Assembly (NCBI RefSeq): GCF_013377855.1
Contig: NZ_JABXYJ010000001.1
Coordinates: forward strand, 328,963-392,962
Direction of reading: 5' to 3'
Length of the DNA stretch: 64,000 bases
DNA from: Cognatundibacterium oligocarboniphilum
GTDB lineage: Bacteria > Pseudomonadota > Gammaproteobacteria > Burkholderiales > Burkholderiaceae_D
The stretch's first letter is position 1. Each line of letters opens with the position of its first letter. Positions 25,915-35,306 of this stretch are shown here, in pieces. The notes under the pieces were generated by a model that was not told the DNA's origin, did no database searches, and was given only the letters and a program-made list of their open reading frames with translations. A program made the translations under genes and the position numbers.

Positions 25915-26829
25915 TCACCTCGCCCGTTTCGCCGCAATCGCATTACCTGCGCGGCTGACGGCTTTGCGGCCGAGGTGGGTGGAGATGAATTGTCCAGCGT
26001 CGACCACGGCATCAAGGTCAATGCCGGTGTGGATGCCTAATCCCTGCATCAGGAACAACACGTCTTCGGTGGCGACGTTGCCGGTCGCGCCTTTGGCGTA
26101 CGGGCAGCCGCCGAGGCCGGCGACGCTGGAATGGAAGATGCTGATGCCGACTTCCAGACTGGCGTAGATATTCGCCAGCGCCTGGCCGTAGGTGTCATGA
26201 AAATGGCCGGATAAACTCTGCAGCGGGAATTCCTGCACGACGAGTTGCATCACGTGTTGCACTTGTCTTGCAGTGCCGACGCCGATGGTGTCGGCGATGT
26301 CGATTTCATCGCAGCCCAGATCGCGCAGACGGCGCACGACATCGGCCACGCTGGCAGGTGCGACTTCGCCCTGATACGGGCAACCGAAAGCGCAACTGAT
26401 GGAGCCTCGCAGGCGGATGTTATTTTGTTTGGCTGCCAGCGCGACATCGCGGAAACGTTCTATCGATTCTTCTATCGAGCAATTGATATTTTTTTGTGCA
26501 AAGGCTTCGGAGGCAGAACTGAAAATCACGACTTCGTCAGCACCGGCAGCGAGTGCGGCTTCAAAGCCTTTCATATTGGGCGTCAGCACCGAATAAATCA
26601 CGCCGGGTTTGCGGCTGATGCCTGCCATGACTTCGGCCGAAGTCGCCATCTGCGGCACCCATTTGGGCGACACAAAAGAGGCGGCTTCGATGTTCGCAAA
26701 ACCAGCCGCAGTGAGGCGATTGACGAGGTCGATTTTGATGTCGGCGGGGATGTTTTCTTTTTCGTTTTGCAAGCCGTCACGCGGGCCGACTTCGACGATC
26801 TTGACTTGTTGCGGTAGTGATGTAGTCAT
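25915..26829 (-). CDS. liuE: Hydroxymethylglutaryl-CoA lyase
   Basis: A 304-residue TIM-barrel lyase that splits HMG-CoA into acetoacetate and acetyl-CoA, the last step of leucine breakdown. Diagnostic motifs: VEVGPRDGLQNEKE (metal-binding Asp, residues near 12-24), SGHFHDTYGQALANIYA (the metal-binding HxH in HFHD) and GLGGCPYAKGATGNVATED with the catalytic Cys. ATG 26829 has AAGGAAA 6 nt upstream. It is the last gene of the long minus-strand leucine run and follows the unusual pdxJ. Also called mvaB. Confidence 0.94.
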   Translation of the reverse strand: MTTSLPQQVKIVEVGPRDGLQNEKENIPADIKIDLVNRLTAAGFANIEAASFVSPKWVPQMATSAEVMAGISRKPGVIYSVLTPNMKGFEAALAAGADEVVIFSSASEAFAQKNINCSIEESIERFRDVALAAKQNNIRLRGSISCAFGCPYQGEVAPASVADVVRRLRDLGCDEIDIADTIGVGTARQVQHVMQLVVQEFPLQSLSGHFHDTYGQALANIYASLEVGISIFHSSVAGLGGCPYAKGATGNVATEDVLFLMQGLGIHTGIDLDAVVDAGQFISTHLGRKAVSRAGNAIAAKRAR

Positions 26830-26871
26830 CTGTTTTCCTTTTGCCTGCATAGTCTGTGGATGGCGGCTGGC

Positions 26872-27615
26872 TTATGCCTGTACTGCGCGACGGATGATGT
26901 CGAGATACTGGCGCGTGATATTGTCCATACCTTGTTCCAGGCTTTCAACGATCACGGCGTGGCCGATGGAGACTTCGAGTATGTCTTTGATCTGCAAAAA
27001 TTTGCCGAGGTTTTGCAGATTCAGATCATGCCCTGCATTCACCCCCAGACCGGCGCGTTGCGCGCGCAAAGCGGTGTCGGCAAAGGTCTGCAGCACGGCA
27101 TCATTTTGCGGTGTGCCATAGGTTTCTGCATACGGCTCGGTATATAACTCAACGCGGTCGGCACCCATTTGTTTTGCCAGCGCCAGATCGGCATCGCCGA
27201 TACCGGCATCAACAAACAGGCTGCTGCGTATGCCAGCGGCTTTCAAGCCCGCCAACACTGGCTGCAATAAGGCGGTGTCTTTGCGCATGTCCCAGCCATG
27301 ATCGGAGGTCAGCTGATCCGGCGCATCCGGCACCAATGTGCATTGCGCGGGGCGGTAGCGATACACGACGTCCATAAATTCCGGTGCCGGGTAACCTTCA
27401 ACATTTAATTCTGCACCGCGCTGCTGGCATAACTGCCCCAGACTTTCGACATCCGAATAACGTGCGTGGCGTTGATCCTGACGCGGATGCAGCGTGATAC
27501 CTGCTGCGCCGAGATCGAGAAAACGCGCGGCAAACGCATCGACATCAGGATAATTGCGGCCGCGCGAATTTCTGAGCAAGGCAATTTTGTTAATATTGAT
27601 CGAGAGCAGGGTCAT
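26872..27615 (-). CDS. pdxJ: Pyridoxine 5'-phosphate synthase, Bacteroidota-like variant
   Basis: A 247-residue TIM-barrel enzyme family member that condenses 1-deoxyxylulose-5-phosphate with 3-amino-2-oxopropyl phosphate to give pyridoxine 5'-phosphate. PdxJ landmarks are present: NINKIALLRNSRG, AGITLHPRQDQRH, LNVEGYP, VNAGHDLNLQNL and EVSIGHAVI. The usual proteobacterial NIDHIATLRNAR is replaced by NINKIALLRNSRG, and CTLVPDAPDQLTSDHGWD plus RVELYTEPYA recall the Bacteroidota form as I remember it. ATG 27615 has AGGTGA upstream. It sits between liuD and liuE, away from the era-recO-pdxJ context typical of Betaproteobacteria, and may be a second, transferred copy. Confidence 0.82.
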   Translation of the reverse strand: MTLLSININKIALLRNSRGRNYPDVDAFAARFLDLGAAGITLHPRQDQRHARYSDVESLGQLCQQRGAELNVEGYPAPEFMDVVYRYRPAQCTLVPDAPDQLTSDHGWDMRKDTALLQPVLAGLKAAGIRSSLFVDAGIGDADLALAKQMGADRVELYTEPYAETYGTPQNDAVLQTFADTALRAQRAGLGVNAGHDLNLQNLGKFLQIKDILEVSIGHAVIVESLEQGMDNITRQYLDIIRRAVQA

Positions 27616-27699
27616 CACTTCACCTGTAAAAAATTTACATACTCAATGCTCCGGCCGGTCTATTCCGCGAGATACGAAAAAAGCTCCGGCTGGATTGAC

Positions 27700-29703
27700 T
27701 TACTGCGCGAACGCAAGTAACTGCGCGCCTTCGGTGACCTGATCGCCGATCGCATACAGCACATCATCAATCACGCCATCGTGCGGCGCAGAAATGGTGT
27801 GTTCCATTTTCATGGCTTCCATGATCAGCAGCGCGTCACCTTTTTTGACTTCCTGCGCTTTGGTGACCAACACCGCGACAATCTTGCCCGGCATCGGTGC
27901 GGTCAGACGACCGCCTTCGGCTTCGGTTTCACCGGCATGGGCGAGTGCATCGCTGTAATGCAGATCAGTATGCATACCCTGGCTGAAAACATGGAAGTGT
28001 TCACCATCGCGCACCACGGTACCGCTGACGGTGCGGTCTGCGATTTTCAGTACCAGATCGTTGCCGCCGCTACCACTGACAGACGCGAGTCTGATCCCAA
28101 CCGCGCCAGCGTCGGTGCGTAATGTCCAGCCATCGGCCAAATACGTGACCTGCACCTTATGCTGGTGATGTTCTTCCGCGAACTGCAAGGCGCGCTGCAT
28201 CAGGCTATTCATGCGCCAGCCGTGGCTGCTTTGCCACGGGTCGCTGCCAGCGGATTTTTCAGACAGCAACAGCGACACCGCCGCCAATGCAATCACATCC
28301 ACTACTGCAGGTTGCTCAGTTGGAAATAACTGTGCTTCGTTACGTGCAATCAGACCGGTATCGAGATCGGCATTGGCAAAGGCATCGCTGGCAATCAGGC
28401 GCGACAGGAAAGCAATATTCGACGACAAACCAACGATCTGATATTGCGACAATGCCTGTGCCATGCGTGCCAGTGCTTCGGTGCGGTCTTTGCCCCAGAC
28501 GATCATTTTGGCGATCATCGGGTCGTAAAAAGGAGAAATCGTATCGCCTTCGCGCACGCCGCTGTCAATGCGGAATGCGGCAGGCTCTGCGCTGCCGCCG
28601 AGTTCAAAATTCACCGCTGCCGGAGTGCGCGCATGGCGCAAAGTGCCGATCGACGGCAGGAAACCTTTTTCAGGATTTTCAGCATATACGCGGGCTTCAA
28701 TCGCATGGCCGTGTATCTGTAATTGTTCCTGTTGCAGTGGCAAGGCTTCCCCTGCTGCGACGCGCAACTGCCATTCGACCAGATCGGTGCCGGTAATCAT
28801 TTCTGTGACCGGATGCTCCACCTGCAAGCGCGTATTCATTTCCATGAAATAGAAAGTGCCATCTTGATTCGCAATGAACTCAACCGTACCGGCGCCGACA
28901 TAGCCAACCGCTTTGGCTGCGGCGACGGCTGCTTCGCCCATCGCTGCGCGGCGCTCTGGCGTCATGCCGGGTGCCGGTGCTTCTTCCAATACTTTTTGAT
29001 GGCGACGCTGTACCGAGCAATCGCGTTCAAACAGATACACACAATTGCCGTGAGTGTCGGCAAACACCTGAATCTCGATATGGCGCGGACGTTGCAGATA
29101 TTTTTCTGCCAGTACTTTATCGTCGCCAAAAGAATTGATCGCTTCGCGTTTGCAGGACGCCAGCGCCTCTTTGAAATCCTTGCTGTGTCCGATCACGCGC
29201 ATGCCTTTGCCACCGCCGCCGGCGCTGGCTTTCAGCAAAACCGGATAACCGATGCGGTCGGCTTCGTTCTGCAGAAAATCGGCATCCTGATTGTCGCCGT
29301 GATAGCCAGGCACCAGCGGCACATTGGCTTTTTCCATCAGCGATTTGGCGGCCGATTTGCTGCCCATCGCTTGAATTGCAGAGGCTGGCGGACCGATAAA
29401 AGCGATACCGTTTTTGGCACAGGCATCAGCAAACTCGCTGTTTTCAGACAAGAAACCATAACCCGGATGGATCGCCTGGGCACCCGTCGCCAGTGCGACT
29501 TGGATGATCTTGTCAGCGCGCAGATAGCTTTCTTTGGCAGGAGCCGGTCCGATCAGGACAGCTTCATCGCAGACAGCAACATGCTTCGCATTGGCGTCTG
29601 CTGCGGAATACACAGCGACGGTTTTGATACCCATGCGGCGTGCGGTAGCAGCGACACGGCAAGCGATTTCGCCACGATTGGCGATCAGGATTTTGGTGAA
29701 CAT
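27700..29703 (-). CDS. liuD: Methylcrotonyl-CoA carboxylase, biotin-containing alpha subunit
   Basis: A 667-residue biotin carboxylase/BCCP protein. The biotin-carboxylase part begins FTKILIANRGEIACRVAATARRMG and has the ATP-grasp loop ASAGGGGKGMRV. Substrate and metal residues lie in EMNTRLQVEHPVTE. The C-terminal biotinyl domain carries MEAMKMEHTI with the biotin-acceptor Lys632. Together with LiuB it carboxylates 3-methylcrotonyl-CoA in leucine catabolism. The context (liuB, liuC and liuE in the same run) separates it from acetyl-CoA or propionyl-CoA carboxylases of similar architecture. bioB lies immediately upstream on the same strand. Confidence 0.93.
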   Translation of the reverse strand: MFTKILIANRGEIACRVAATARRMGIKTVAVYSAADANAKHVAVCDEAVLIGPAPAKESYLRADKIIQVALATGAQAIHPGYGFLSENSEFADACAKNGIAFIGPPASAIQAMGSKSAAKSLMEKANVPLVPGYHGDNQDADFLQNEADRIGYPVLLKASAGGGGKGMRVIGHSKDFKEALASCKREAINSFGDDKVLAEKYLQRPRHIEIQVFADTHGNCVYLFERDCSVQRRHQKVLEEAPAPGMTPERRAAMGEAAVAAAKAVGYVGAGTVEFIANQDGTFYFMEMNTRLQVEHPVTEMITGTDLVEWQLRVAAGEALPLQQEQLQIHGHAIEARVYAENPEKGFLPSIGTLRHARTPAAVNFELGGSAEPAAFRIDSGVREGDTISPFYDPMIAKMIVWGKDRTEALARMAQALSQYQIVGLSSNIAFLSRLIASDAFANADLDTGLIARNEAQLFPTEQPAVVDVIALAAVSLLLSEKSAGSDPWQSSHGWRMNSLMQRALQFAEEHHQHKVQVTYLADGWTLRTDAGAVGIRLASVSGSGGNDLVLKIADRTVSGTVVRDGEHFHVFSQGMHTDLHYSDALAHAGETEAEGGRLTAPMPGKIVAVLVTKAQEVKKGDALLIMEAMKMEHTISAPHDGVIDDVLYAIGDQVTEGAQLLAFAQ

Positions 29704-29749
29704 GTCTCTTCGCTCTTAGTTATAGTGAATTGGAAATAGCGTTCTTTAT

Positions 29750-29853
29750 TAGGAATTACGCAAAGTTGCTCCGGCAAGACATGGCGACGAAGACAATACG
29801 AATAGTACGACTAGGAACCATAACGCCGCTGGGACGGTTTTGCGTAAGTCCTA
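29750..29853. mobile_element. 104-bp MITE-like element with TIRs and 5-bp target duplication
   Basis: Ends are inverted repeats TAGGAATTACGCAAA (29750-29764) and the complement of TAGGACTTACGCAAA (29839-29853), 14 of 15 identical. Direct repeats TTTAT flank it (29745-29749 and 29854-29858), as expected for a target-site duplication. It is non-coding and lies between bioB and liuD. These are the marks of a miniature inverted-repeat transposable element. No transposase for it is in the window. Confidence 0.7.
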
Positions 29854-29936
29854 TTTATTTGCAAGAATGAACGCGAGCCGCATGATTTTTGATCGTTTGG
29901 CATCGCGTAATGAACATCCGCATTCTTAAACCTGCA

Positions 29937-30965
29937 TTAACTGCAACTGCCCGCTTTTGCTTCGACTTTGCCACGGGTTTTCAAACCTAATTTATCGAGT
30001 AGAACGCGGTCATCCGCGGCTTCCGGATTTTCTGTCGTCAGCAATTTATCACCGTAGAAAATCGAATTCGCACCTGCGAGGAAACACATCGCCTGTACCG
30101 CTTCGCCCATCTGACGGCGGCCTGCGGACAAACGGACACGCGCTTTCGGCATGGTGATGCGGGCCACCGCAATCGTGCGGACGAATTCCAGCGGGTCAAG
30201 CGGATCAAGCCCGTGCAAAGGCGTGCCTTCAACCTGCACCAGATGATTGACCGGCACCGATTCAGGATACGGATTCAGATTCGCCAATTGCGCGATCAGG
30301 CCAGCACGCTGACGGCGTGATTCGCCCATGCCGACGATGCCGCCGCAGCAGACTTTCAGACCAGCAGTGCGCACATGACCCAGCGTATCGAGGCGATCCT
30401 GATATTCGCGGGTGGAAATCACATTGCTGTAAAACTCCGGCGCGGTATCGAGATTATGGTTGTAGTAATCGAGACCGGCAGCAGCCAGACGCTGCGCCTG
30501 TTCTTCTTTCAGCATACCGAGCGTGGCGCAGGTTTCCAGCCCCATGGCTTTGACTTCGCGCACCATGGTTTCAACTTTTTCCATGTCGCGGTCTTTTGGC
30601 GAGCGCCATGCTGCGCCCATGCAGAAACGGGTCGCGCCGTTTTCACGGGCGGCTTTGGCCGCATCCAGCACTTCGCGCACATCCAGCATTTTTTTTGCCT
30701 CGACGCCGGTGTCGTAACGCGCGGCTTGCGGACAGTAGCCACAATCTTCTTCGCAGCCACCGGTCTTGATCGACAGCAGCGTCGCCAGCTCGACATCACC
30801 GTCCGGGAAATTGGCACGATGGGCGGTCTGTGCTTTGAACATCAGATCGTTGAATGGCAGATCAAACAGCGCCAGTACATCGTCGACCGGCCAGGTTTCG
30901 GCTTCGATTTTTTTGACGGACGCTTGAAACTGTACGGCGTGTTGCTGAGTGTCATTGGCTTGCAT
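29937..30965 (-). CDS. bioB: Biotin synthase
   Basis: A 342-residue radical-SAM enzyme that inserts sulfur into dethiobiotin. The radical-SAM cluster is [10 protein letters not shown] with C71, C75 and C78. ARYDTG and [16 protein letters not shown] are family motifs, and the [2Fe-2S] ligand region follows in the usual places. ATG 30965 has AAGGAAG 5-6 nt upstream and starts 10 bp after bioD. It is the last gene of bioA-F-D-B. The downstream 233-bp gap holds the MITE-like element, so transcription into liuD may be affected. Confidence 0.96.
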   Translation of the reverse strand: MQANDTQQHAVQFQASVKKIEAETWPVDDVLALFDLPFNDLMFKAQTAHRANFPDGDVELATLLSIKTGGCEEDCGYCPQAARYDTGVEAKKMLDVREVLDAAKAARENGATRFCMGAAWRSPKDRDMEKVETMVREVKAMGLETCATLGMLKEEQAQRLAAAGLDYYNHNLDTAPEFYSNVISTREYQDRLDTLGHVRTAGLKVCCGGIVGMGESRRQRAGLIAQLANLNPYPESVPVNHLVQVEGTPLHGLDPLDPLEFVRTIAVARITMPKARVRLSAGRRQMGEAVQAMCFLAGANSIFYGDKLLTTENPEAADDRVLLDKLGLKTRGKVEAKAGSCS

Positions 30966-30975
30966 ATATCTTCCT

Positions 30976-31683
30976 TTACTTCAAAATTGTCAGGTCAAGA
31001 CAGGCGGCCGCAGCAGCGACCTGCTCTGTCGCGCTACCTGTCAGACGCGGTATCTGGCCCAGCAGTGGCGCGCCTAGCCGTTGTTCCAGCGCGGCGACGT
31101 TGTCTTGCAGGTACAGCATATCGGGGTTAACGGTATTGGCAATCCAGCCTGCAATGCGCAGGCCACGGCTGCGGATTGCTTCGGCGGTCAGCAGCGTATG
31201 GCTGATGCAGCCCAGACGCAAACCCACCACCAGAATCACGGGTAATGCCAGTTGTTGTGCCATGTCGGCAGTATCGCAATCGTCGTTGAGCGGCACGCAA
31301 AATCCGCCCACGCCTTCCACGATCACGGCATCGCTCAGCGTCGTCGCCTGCTGATAGTTAGCCACAATCTGCGGTAAGGAAATCGTGACGTGTTCATTAC
31401 GGGCGACGATATGCGGGGCTGCGGGTGTCTGCATCAGATATGGGCACACCAGACTGCGCTCTGCCTGCACGCTGGAAGCGGTAATCAGACTGTCCACATC
31501 GTCGTTGTGCCAGATGCCGTCGCGCAGTTCAGCGCCCGAGGCAATCGGCTTCAGACCAAGGCTGCGCAAACTCTGCTGCGCCAGCGCGTGCAGCAAGGCG
31601 CTGCTGCACAAGGTCTTACCGATTTCGGTATCGGTGCCGGTAACAAAAAAATCATGCGGACGTGCCGATGCTGTCATCGTCAT
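30976..31683 (-). CDS. bioD: Dethiobiotin synthetase
   Basis: A 235-residue ATP-dependent enzyme closing the ureido ring of 7,8-diaminopelargonate with CO2. The P-loop is GTDTEIGKT near residue 16. LKPIASG and [13 protein letters not shown] are further family motifs. I chose ATG 31683, which overlaps the bioF stop as TGATG; a frame from 31704 would begin inside bioF. Its length is typical. It sits between bioF and bioB with almost no spacing, in a tight operon. Confidence 0.95.
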   Translation of the reverse strand: MTMTASARPHDFFVTGTDTEIGKTLCSSALLHALAQQSLRSLGLKPIASGAELRDGIWHNDDVDSLITASSVQAERSLVCPYLMQTPAAPHIVARNEHVTISLPQIVANYQQATTLSDAVIVEGVGGFCVPLNDDCDTADMAQQLALPVILVVGLRLGCISHTLLTAEAIRSRGLRIAGWIANTVNPDMLYLQDNVAALEQRLGAPLLGQIPRLTGSATEQVAAAAACLDLTILK

Positions 31684-32966
31684 CAGGCCACCTCCGCAAA
31701 ACATTGAGCGACATGGCTCATCTGGTCAAGCCGGTTAATTGCCTGCGTGAGTTGATGTACCTGGAGGTCGCTGTGCGCTGCCGACAATGTCACGCGCAGA
31801 CGTGCTGTTCCGGGGGCAACCGTCGGCGGACGAATCGCACCGACCCAGTAACCCTGATCGAGCAGGTTACCGGCGATGTTTAACATCGCGGCATTCCCAC
31901 CGATCACAACCGGCTGCACCGCAGTGACAGAGGGCATCAGCTCCCACATTTGCAGATTCAGACCGTGGCTGAACATCTTGATCAGCTTGTTCAGATGCGC
32001 ACGACGTTCGCGTCCTTCATTACCGCTAATGATGTCGATGCTGGTCAGCAGCGCGTGTGCCAGCGCCGGTGCAGCGGCTGTAGTGTAAATGTAGGCGCGT
32101 GCTTTCTGGATCAGCCATTCGATCACGGTTTCATGCGCGGCGACAAACGCACCGCCAACGCCCGCTGCCTTACCCAGCGTCCCCATGTAGACCAGATTCG
32201 ACGATTGCAAACCAAAGTGTTCGAGCACGCCTCGACCGTGTTCGCCGAGCACGCCAAAACCGTGGGCATCATCCACAATCAGCCAGGCATCGTATTGTTC
32301 GCACAGCGCCAGCAAGGGCGGCAGATCGGCGATATTGCCATCCATGCTGAATACGCTGTCAGTCACGACCACACGTTTTGGCGCAGTACATTCTTTCAGC
32401 ATGGTTTCCAGCGCGGCATAATCCTTGTGTGGAAATACTTTCGTCGTGCCACGGGCAAGACGCACGCCATCAATAATCGAAGCATGATTGAGTGCCTCTG
32501 AAAACACGGCAGCATCTTTGCCCGCGAGTGCAGTGATCACGGCCTGATTCGCCATGTAGCCGGTGCAGAAATACAGCGCACGCGCATTGGCAATATCCGG
32601 CGCCATGAATTCCGCCAGACGTTGCTCCAATTGTGCATGGGCACGACTGTGACCACTGATCAGATGCGAAGCACCGCTGCCTGCGCCGTACAGACTGGCA
32701 CCTTTTTGCAATGCCTGTACGACCTGCGGATGTGTCGCCAGTCCCAGATAATCATTGCTGCAAAACGCAATAAGGTCTTTACCATCAGCACACAGATTCG
32801 CGCCATGCGCGTTGTCCACAGTACGACGACGACGAATCAGGTGCTGCTGATCGAGTTCGCTTAATTCATCCTGCAGAGCCTGTAATAAAGGCATCCGCTG
32901 CATCGGCTTGTCTACAGTCGAGAAATGGTTGTTACTATTTTCTTTCATATCACGCATGCTACTCAT
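31683..32966 (-). CDS. bioF: 8-amino-7-oxononanoate synthase
   Basis: A 427-residue PLP enzyme of the alpha-oxoamine synthase family, condensing pimeloyl-ACP or -CoA with alanine. Motifs: FCSNDYLGLATHP, GSGASHLISGHSRAHAQLE, DDAHGFGVLGEHGRG and the PLP lysine in GTLGKAAGVGGAF. It is about 35 residues longer than typical BioF because of an N-terminal lead; internal ATGs (for example MQRMPLLQ) could be the real start. The annotated ATG overlaps the bioA stop (ATGA), which supports coupled translation. Confidence 0.94.
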   Translation of the reverse strand: MSSMRDMKENSNNHFSTVDKPMQRMPLLQALQDELSELDQQHLIRRRRTVDNAHGANLCADGKDLIAFCSNDYLGLATHPQVVQALQKGASLYGAGSGASHLISGHSRAHAQLEQRLAEFMAPDIANARALYFCTGYMANQAVITALAGKDAAVFSEALNHASIIDGVRLARGTTKVFPHKDYAALETMLKECTAPKRVVVTDSVFSMDGNIADLPPLLALCEQYDAWLIVDDAHGFGVLGEHGRGVLEHFGLQSSNLVYMGTLGKAAGVGGAFVAAHETVIEWLIQKARAYIYTTAAAPALAHALLTSIDIISGNEGRERRAHLNKLIKMFSHGLNLQMWELMPSVTAVQPVVIGGNAAMLNIAGNLLDQGYWVGAIRPPTVAPGTARLRVTLSAAHSDLQVHQLTQAINRLDQMSHVAQCFAEVA

Positions 32967-34294
32967 GCCATCACCTGTTCAAATACTTTCATGGTCTTCT
33001 GTGCCAGCAGAGCGATTTCATCATCGTTCAAGATATACGGCGGCATCAGATAGACACTGCGCCCGATCGGGCGCATCAATAATTCCTGCTGCAAGGCGGC
33101 GCTGAAAAAACGGCGTGAAAATGTCGCGGCTTTTTCAGCGTCAGCGACGATCGCATCAAACGCAAAAATCATTCCCTGCTGGCGCACATGCCGTACCCGC
33201 GGATCATCGCGCAATGATGCAAAAACATCGGCAAACATCTGTGCTTTACGGCGGTTCTGCACTAGCACATCATCCTCTGTAAAAATCGCCAGCGTCGCCA
33301 GCGCTGCACGGCAGGCCAGCGGATTGCCAGTGTAAGAATGCGAATGCAAAAAGCCGCGCCGCACGTCTGCGTCGTAAAACGACTGATAGATCGCATCAGT
33401 CGTCATTACCAGACTTAAGGGCAGATAACCGCCGCTGATACCTTTCGACAGACATAAAAAATCAGGCCAGATCTGTGCCGATTCACAGGCAAAAAAAGTG
33501 CCGGTGCGGCCGCAGCCGACCGCAATTTCATCGGCGATCAGATGCACATGGTATTGATCGCACAACTCGCGCAGACGGCGCAGATACACAGGATCATGCA
33601 TCGCCATGCCGGTCGCGCATTGCACCAGTGGTTCGATGATGACAGCGGCCACTTTACCTTCGCGTTGCTGCAATACACGTTCCAGATCAGCGGCAGCACG
33701 CAAGGCAACATCGGCAGCCGTTTCGCCTTCCTGCGCCAGACGTGCATCCGGTGAAGCAACCACATGCGCTTTTTGCAACATGGGGCCATAGGCTTCGCGA
33801 AACAGGCTGACATCCGTGACGGCCAGCGCACCGACGGTTTCACCGTGGTAGCTGCCTTGTATGCAGATGAATTCCTGCTTGTCAGTTTTTCCAAGATTAC
33901 GCCACGAATGAAAACTCATCTTCAGCGCAATTTCGACAGCCGACGCGCCATCAGACGCATAAAAACAATGGCCGAGCTGATGACTGGTCAGCGCGGTTAA
34001 TTTTTCTGATAATTCAATGACAGGCGTATGCGTAAAGCCCGCCAGCATCGCGTGTTCCAGCTGATCGAGCTGATCCTTCAATGCGGCATTGATACGTGGA
34101 TTGGCGTGACCAAACAGATTCACCCACCATGAGCTGATGGCATCCAGATAACGTTTGCCATCCATATCGTACAGCCATGCACCGCACCCGTGACTGACCG
34201 GAATCAGAGGTACCGTCTCATGATGCTGCATCTGAGTACACGGATGCCAGACATGTTGCAGGCTGCGTGTAACCCAGTCATTTTTTGTATTCAA
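32963..34294 (-). CDS. bioA: Adenosylmethionine-8-amino-7-oxononanoate aminotransferase
   Basis: A 443-residue PLP aminotransferase using S-adenosylmethionine as amino donor. Motifs include VWHPCTQMQ near the start (BioA-specific), FYASDGASAVEIALKM, IQGSYHGETVGALA, LIADEIAVGCGRTG and the PLP lysine in LSKGISGGYLPLSLV. The start is TTG at 34294, preceded by GGAG with 5 nt spacing; no in-frame ATG is near, so this weak codon probably limits expression. It is the first gene of the biotin operon. I saw no BirA operator (TTGTAAAC half sites) in the 124 bp upstream. Confidence 0.95.
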   Translation of the reverse strand: MNTKNDWVTRSLQHVWHPCTQMQHHETVPLIPVSHGCGAWLYDMDGKRYLDAISSWWVNLFGHANPRINAALKDQLDQLEHAMLAGFTHTPVIELSEKLTALTSHQLGHCFYASDGASAVEIALKMSFHSWRNLGKTDKQEFICIQGSYHGETVGALAVTDVSLFREAYGPMLQKAHVVASPDARLAQEGETAADVALRAAADLERVLQQREGKVAAVIIEPLVQCATGMAMHDPVYLRRLRELCDQYHVHLIADEIAVGCGRTGTFFACESAQIWPDFLCLSKGISGGYLPLSLVMTTDAIYQSFYDADVRRGFLHSHSYTGNPLACRAALATLAIFTEDDVLVQNRRKAQMFADVFASLRDDPRVRHVRQQGMIFAFDAIVADAEKAATFSRRFFSAALQQELLMRPIGRSVYLMPPYILNDDEIALLAQKTMKVFEQVMA

Positions 34295-34418
34295 ATTAAC
34301 TCCAGACTACTGACGAAGGCGCCTATTTTATGCGACTTTTCACAGACTCCCGGTTGCAAGGCTACCGAACGCCACCAGCAAAAGCACATGCCATCAGCAA
34401 ATCGGCACCGGACCGGTT

Positions 34419-35201
34419 TCAGTTTAACCACGCTGGCTTACGTTTTTCCAGGAAAGAACGCACACCCTCACGCCCTTCGCTGGAAGCGCGTATTTGTGCA
34501 ATACCTTCCACGGTGGCGGTGATCAGTTCCGGCGTCAGCTGACGGCTGGCAACGTCCTGCACCAACTGTTTCGCCTGACGTACGGCATTCGGACTGTTCG
34601 ATACCAGCGCCTTGACGATCCCTGCCACCGTGTCGTCCAGCGCCTCTGCCGTTGCTACTTCATGCACAAAACCGATGCGCTGTGCCTCTGCCGCGCTGAA
34701 ACGCTCGGCTGTGATGAAGTAGCGCCGCGCCGCGCTCTCACCCATCGCCTTGATCACATAGGGCGAAATCGTCGCCGGAATCAGGCCCAGCTTCACTTCA
34801 CTGAGGCAGTAATTCGCACTATCGACACTCACTGCGATATCGCACGCAGCCACCAGTCCCATGCCACCGGCATAGCAATCTCCCTGCACTTTAGCGACCA
34901 CCGGCTTGCTGCAACGATAAATCGCGGCCAGCATCGCCGCCAGTTGCCCGGCATCAGCAAGATTTTCGGCATGCGTGTAATCCGCCATCTTTTTCATCCA
35001 GTTCAGATCGGCACCGGCACAAAACGCCGGACCGTTTGCCGCCAGCACAATGGCACGTACCGTCGCATCGGCATCCAATTTCTGAAACATCTGGGTGATT
35101 TCAGCAATCATGGTTTCATTGAACGCATTGCGCACATCGGGACGATTCAGAGTCACGGTGGTGCTCAGACCGCGACGTTCGACAGACAAAGTTTCAAACA
35201 T
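34419..35201 (-). CDS. liuC: Methylglutaconyl-CoA hydratase (enoyl-CoA hydratase family)
   Basis: A 260-residue crotonase. The oxyanion-hole elements are GPAFCAGADLNWMKKM near residue 60 and KVQGDCYAGGMGLVAACDIAV near 105, followed by SEVKLGLIPATISPYV. DLNWMKKM after the first oxyanion loop is the form typical of 3-methylglutaconyl-CoA hydratases in leucine breakdown. It is co-oriented with liuB, 105 bp upstream. The start ATG 35201 is preceded by AAAAGGAATACC. Confidence 0.9.
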   Translation of the reverse strand: MFETLSVERRGLSTTVTLNRPDVRNAFNETMIAEITQMFQKLDADATVRAIVLAANGPAFCAGADLNWMKKMADYTHAENLADAGQLAAMLAAIYRCSKPVVAKVQGDCYAGGMGLVAACDIAVSVDSANYCLSEVKLGLIPATISPYVIKAMGESAARRYFITAERFSAAEAQRIGFVHEVATAEALDDTVAGIVKALVSNSPNAVRQAKQLVQDVASRQLTPELITATVEGIAQIRASSEGREGVRSFLEKRKPAWLN

Positions 35202-35306
35202 GGTATTCCTTTTACTTCTGTTTCTATTTCTGTTGCCAGATTCAATCCGGAACTGCGCATGATGTGGCCACGCGATCCGTTCCGGGTTTTCGCAGGAGAA
35301 GGGTGA

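Noticed and set aside
28723..29739. Plus-strand frame of 338 codons opposite liuD
   Set aside because: Antisense shadow of the biotin carboxylase gene.
34295..34418. Possible BirA operator upstream of bioA
   Set aside because: No TTGTAAAC-type half sites or longer dyad are visible in this 124-bp gap.
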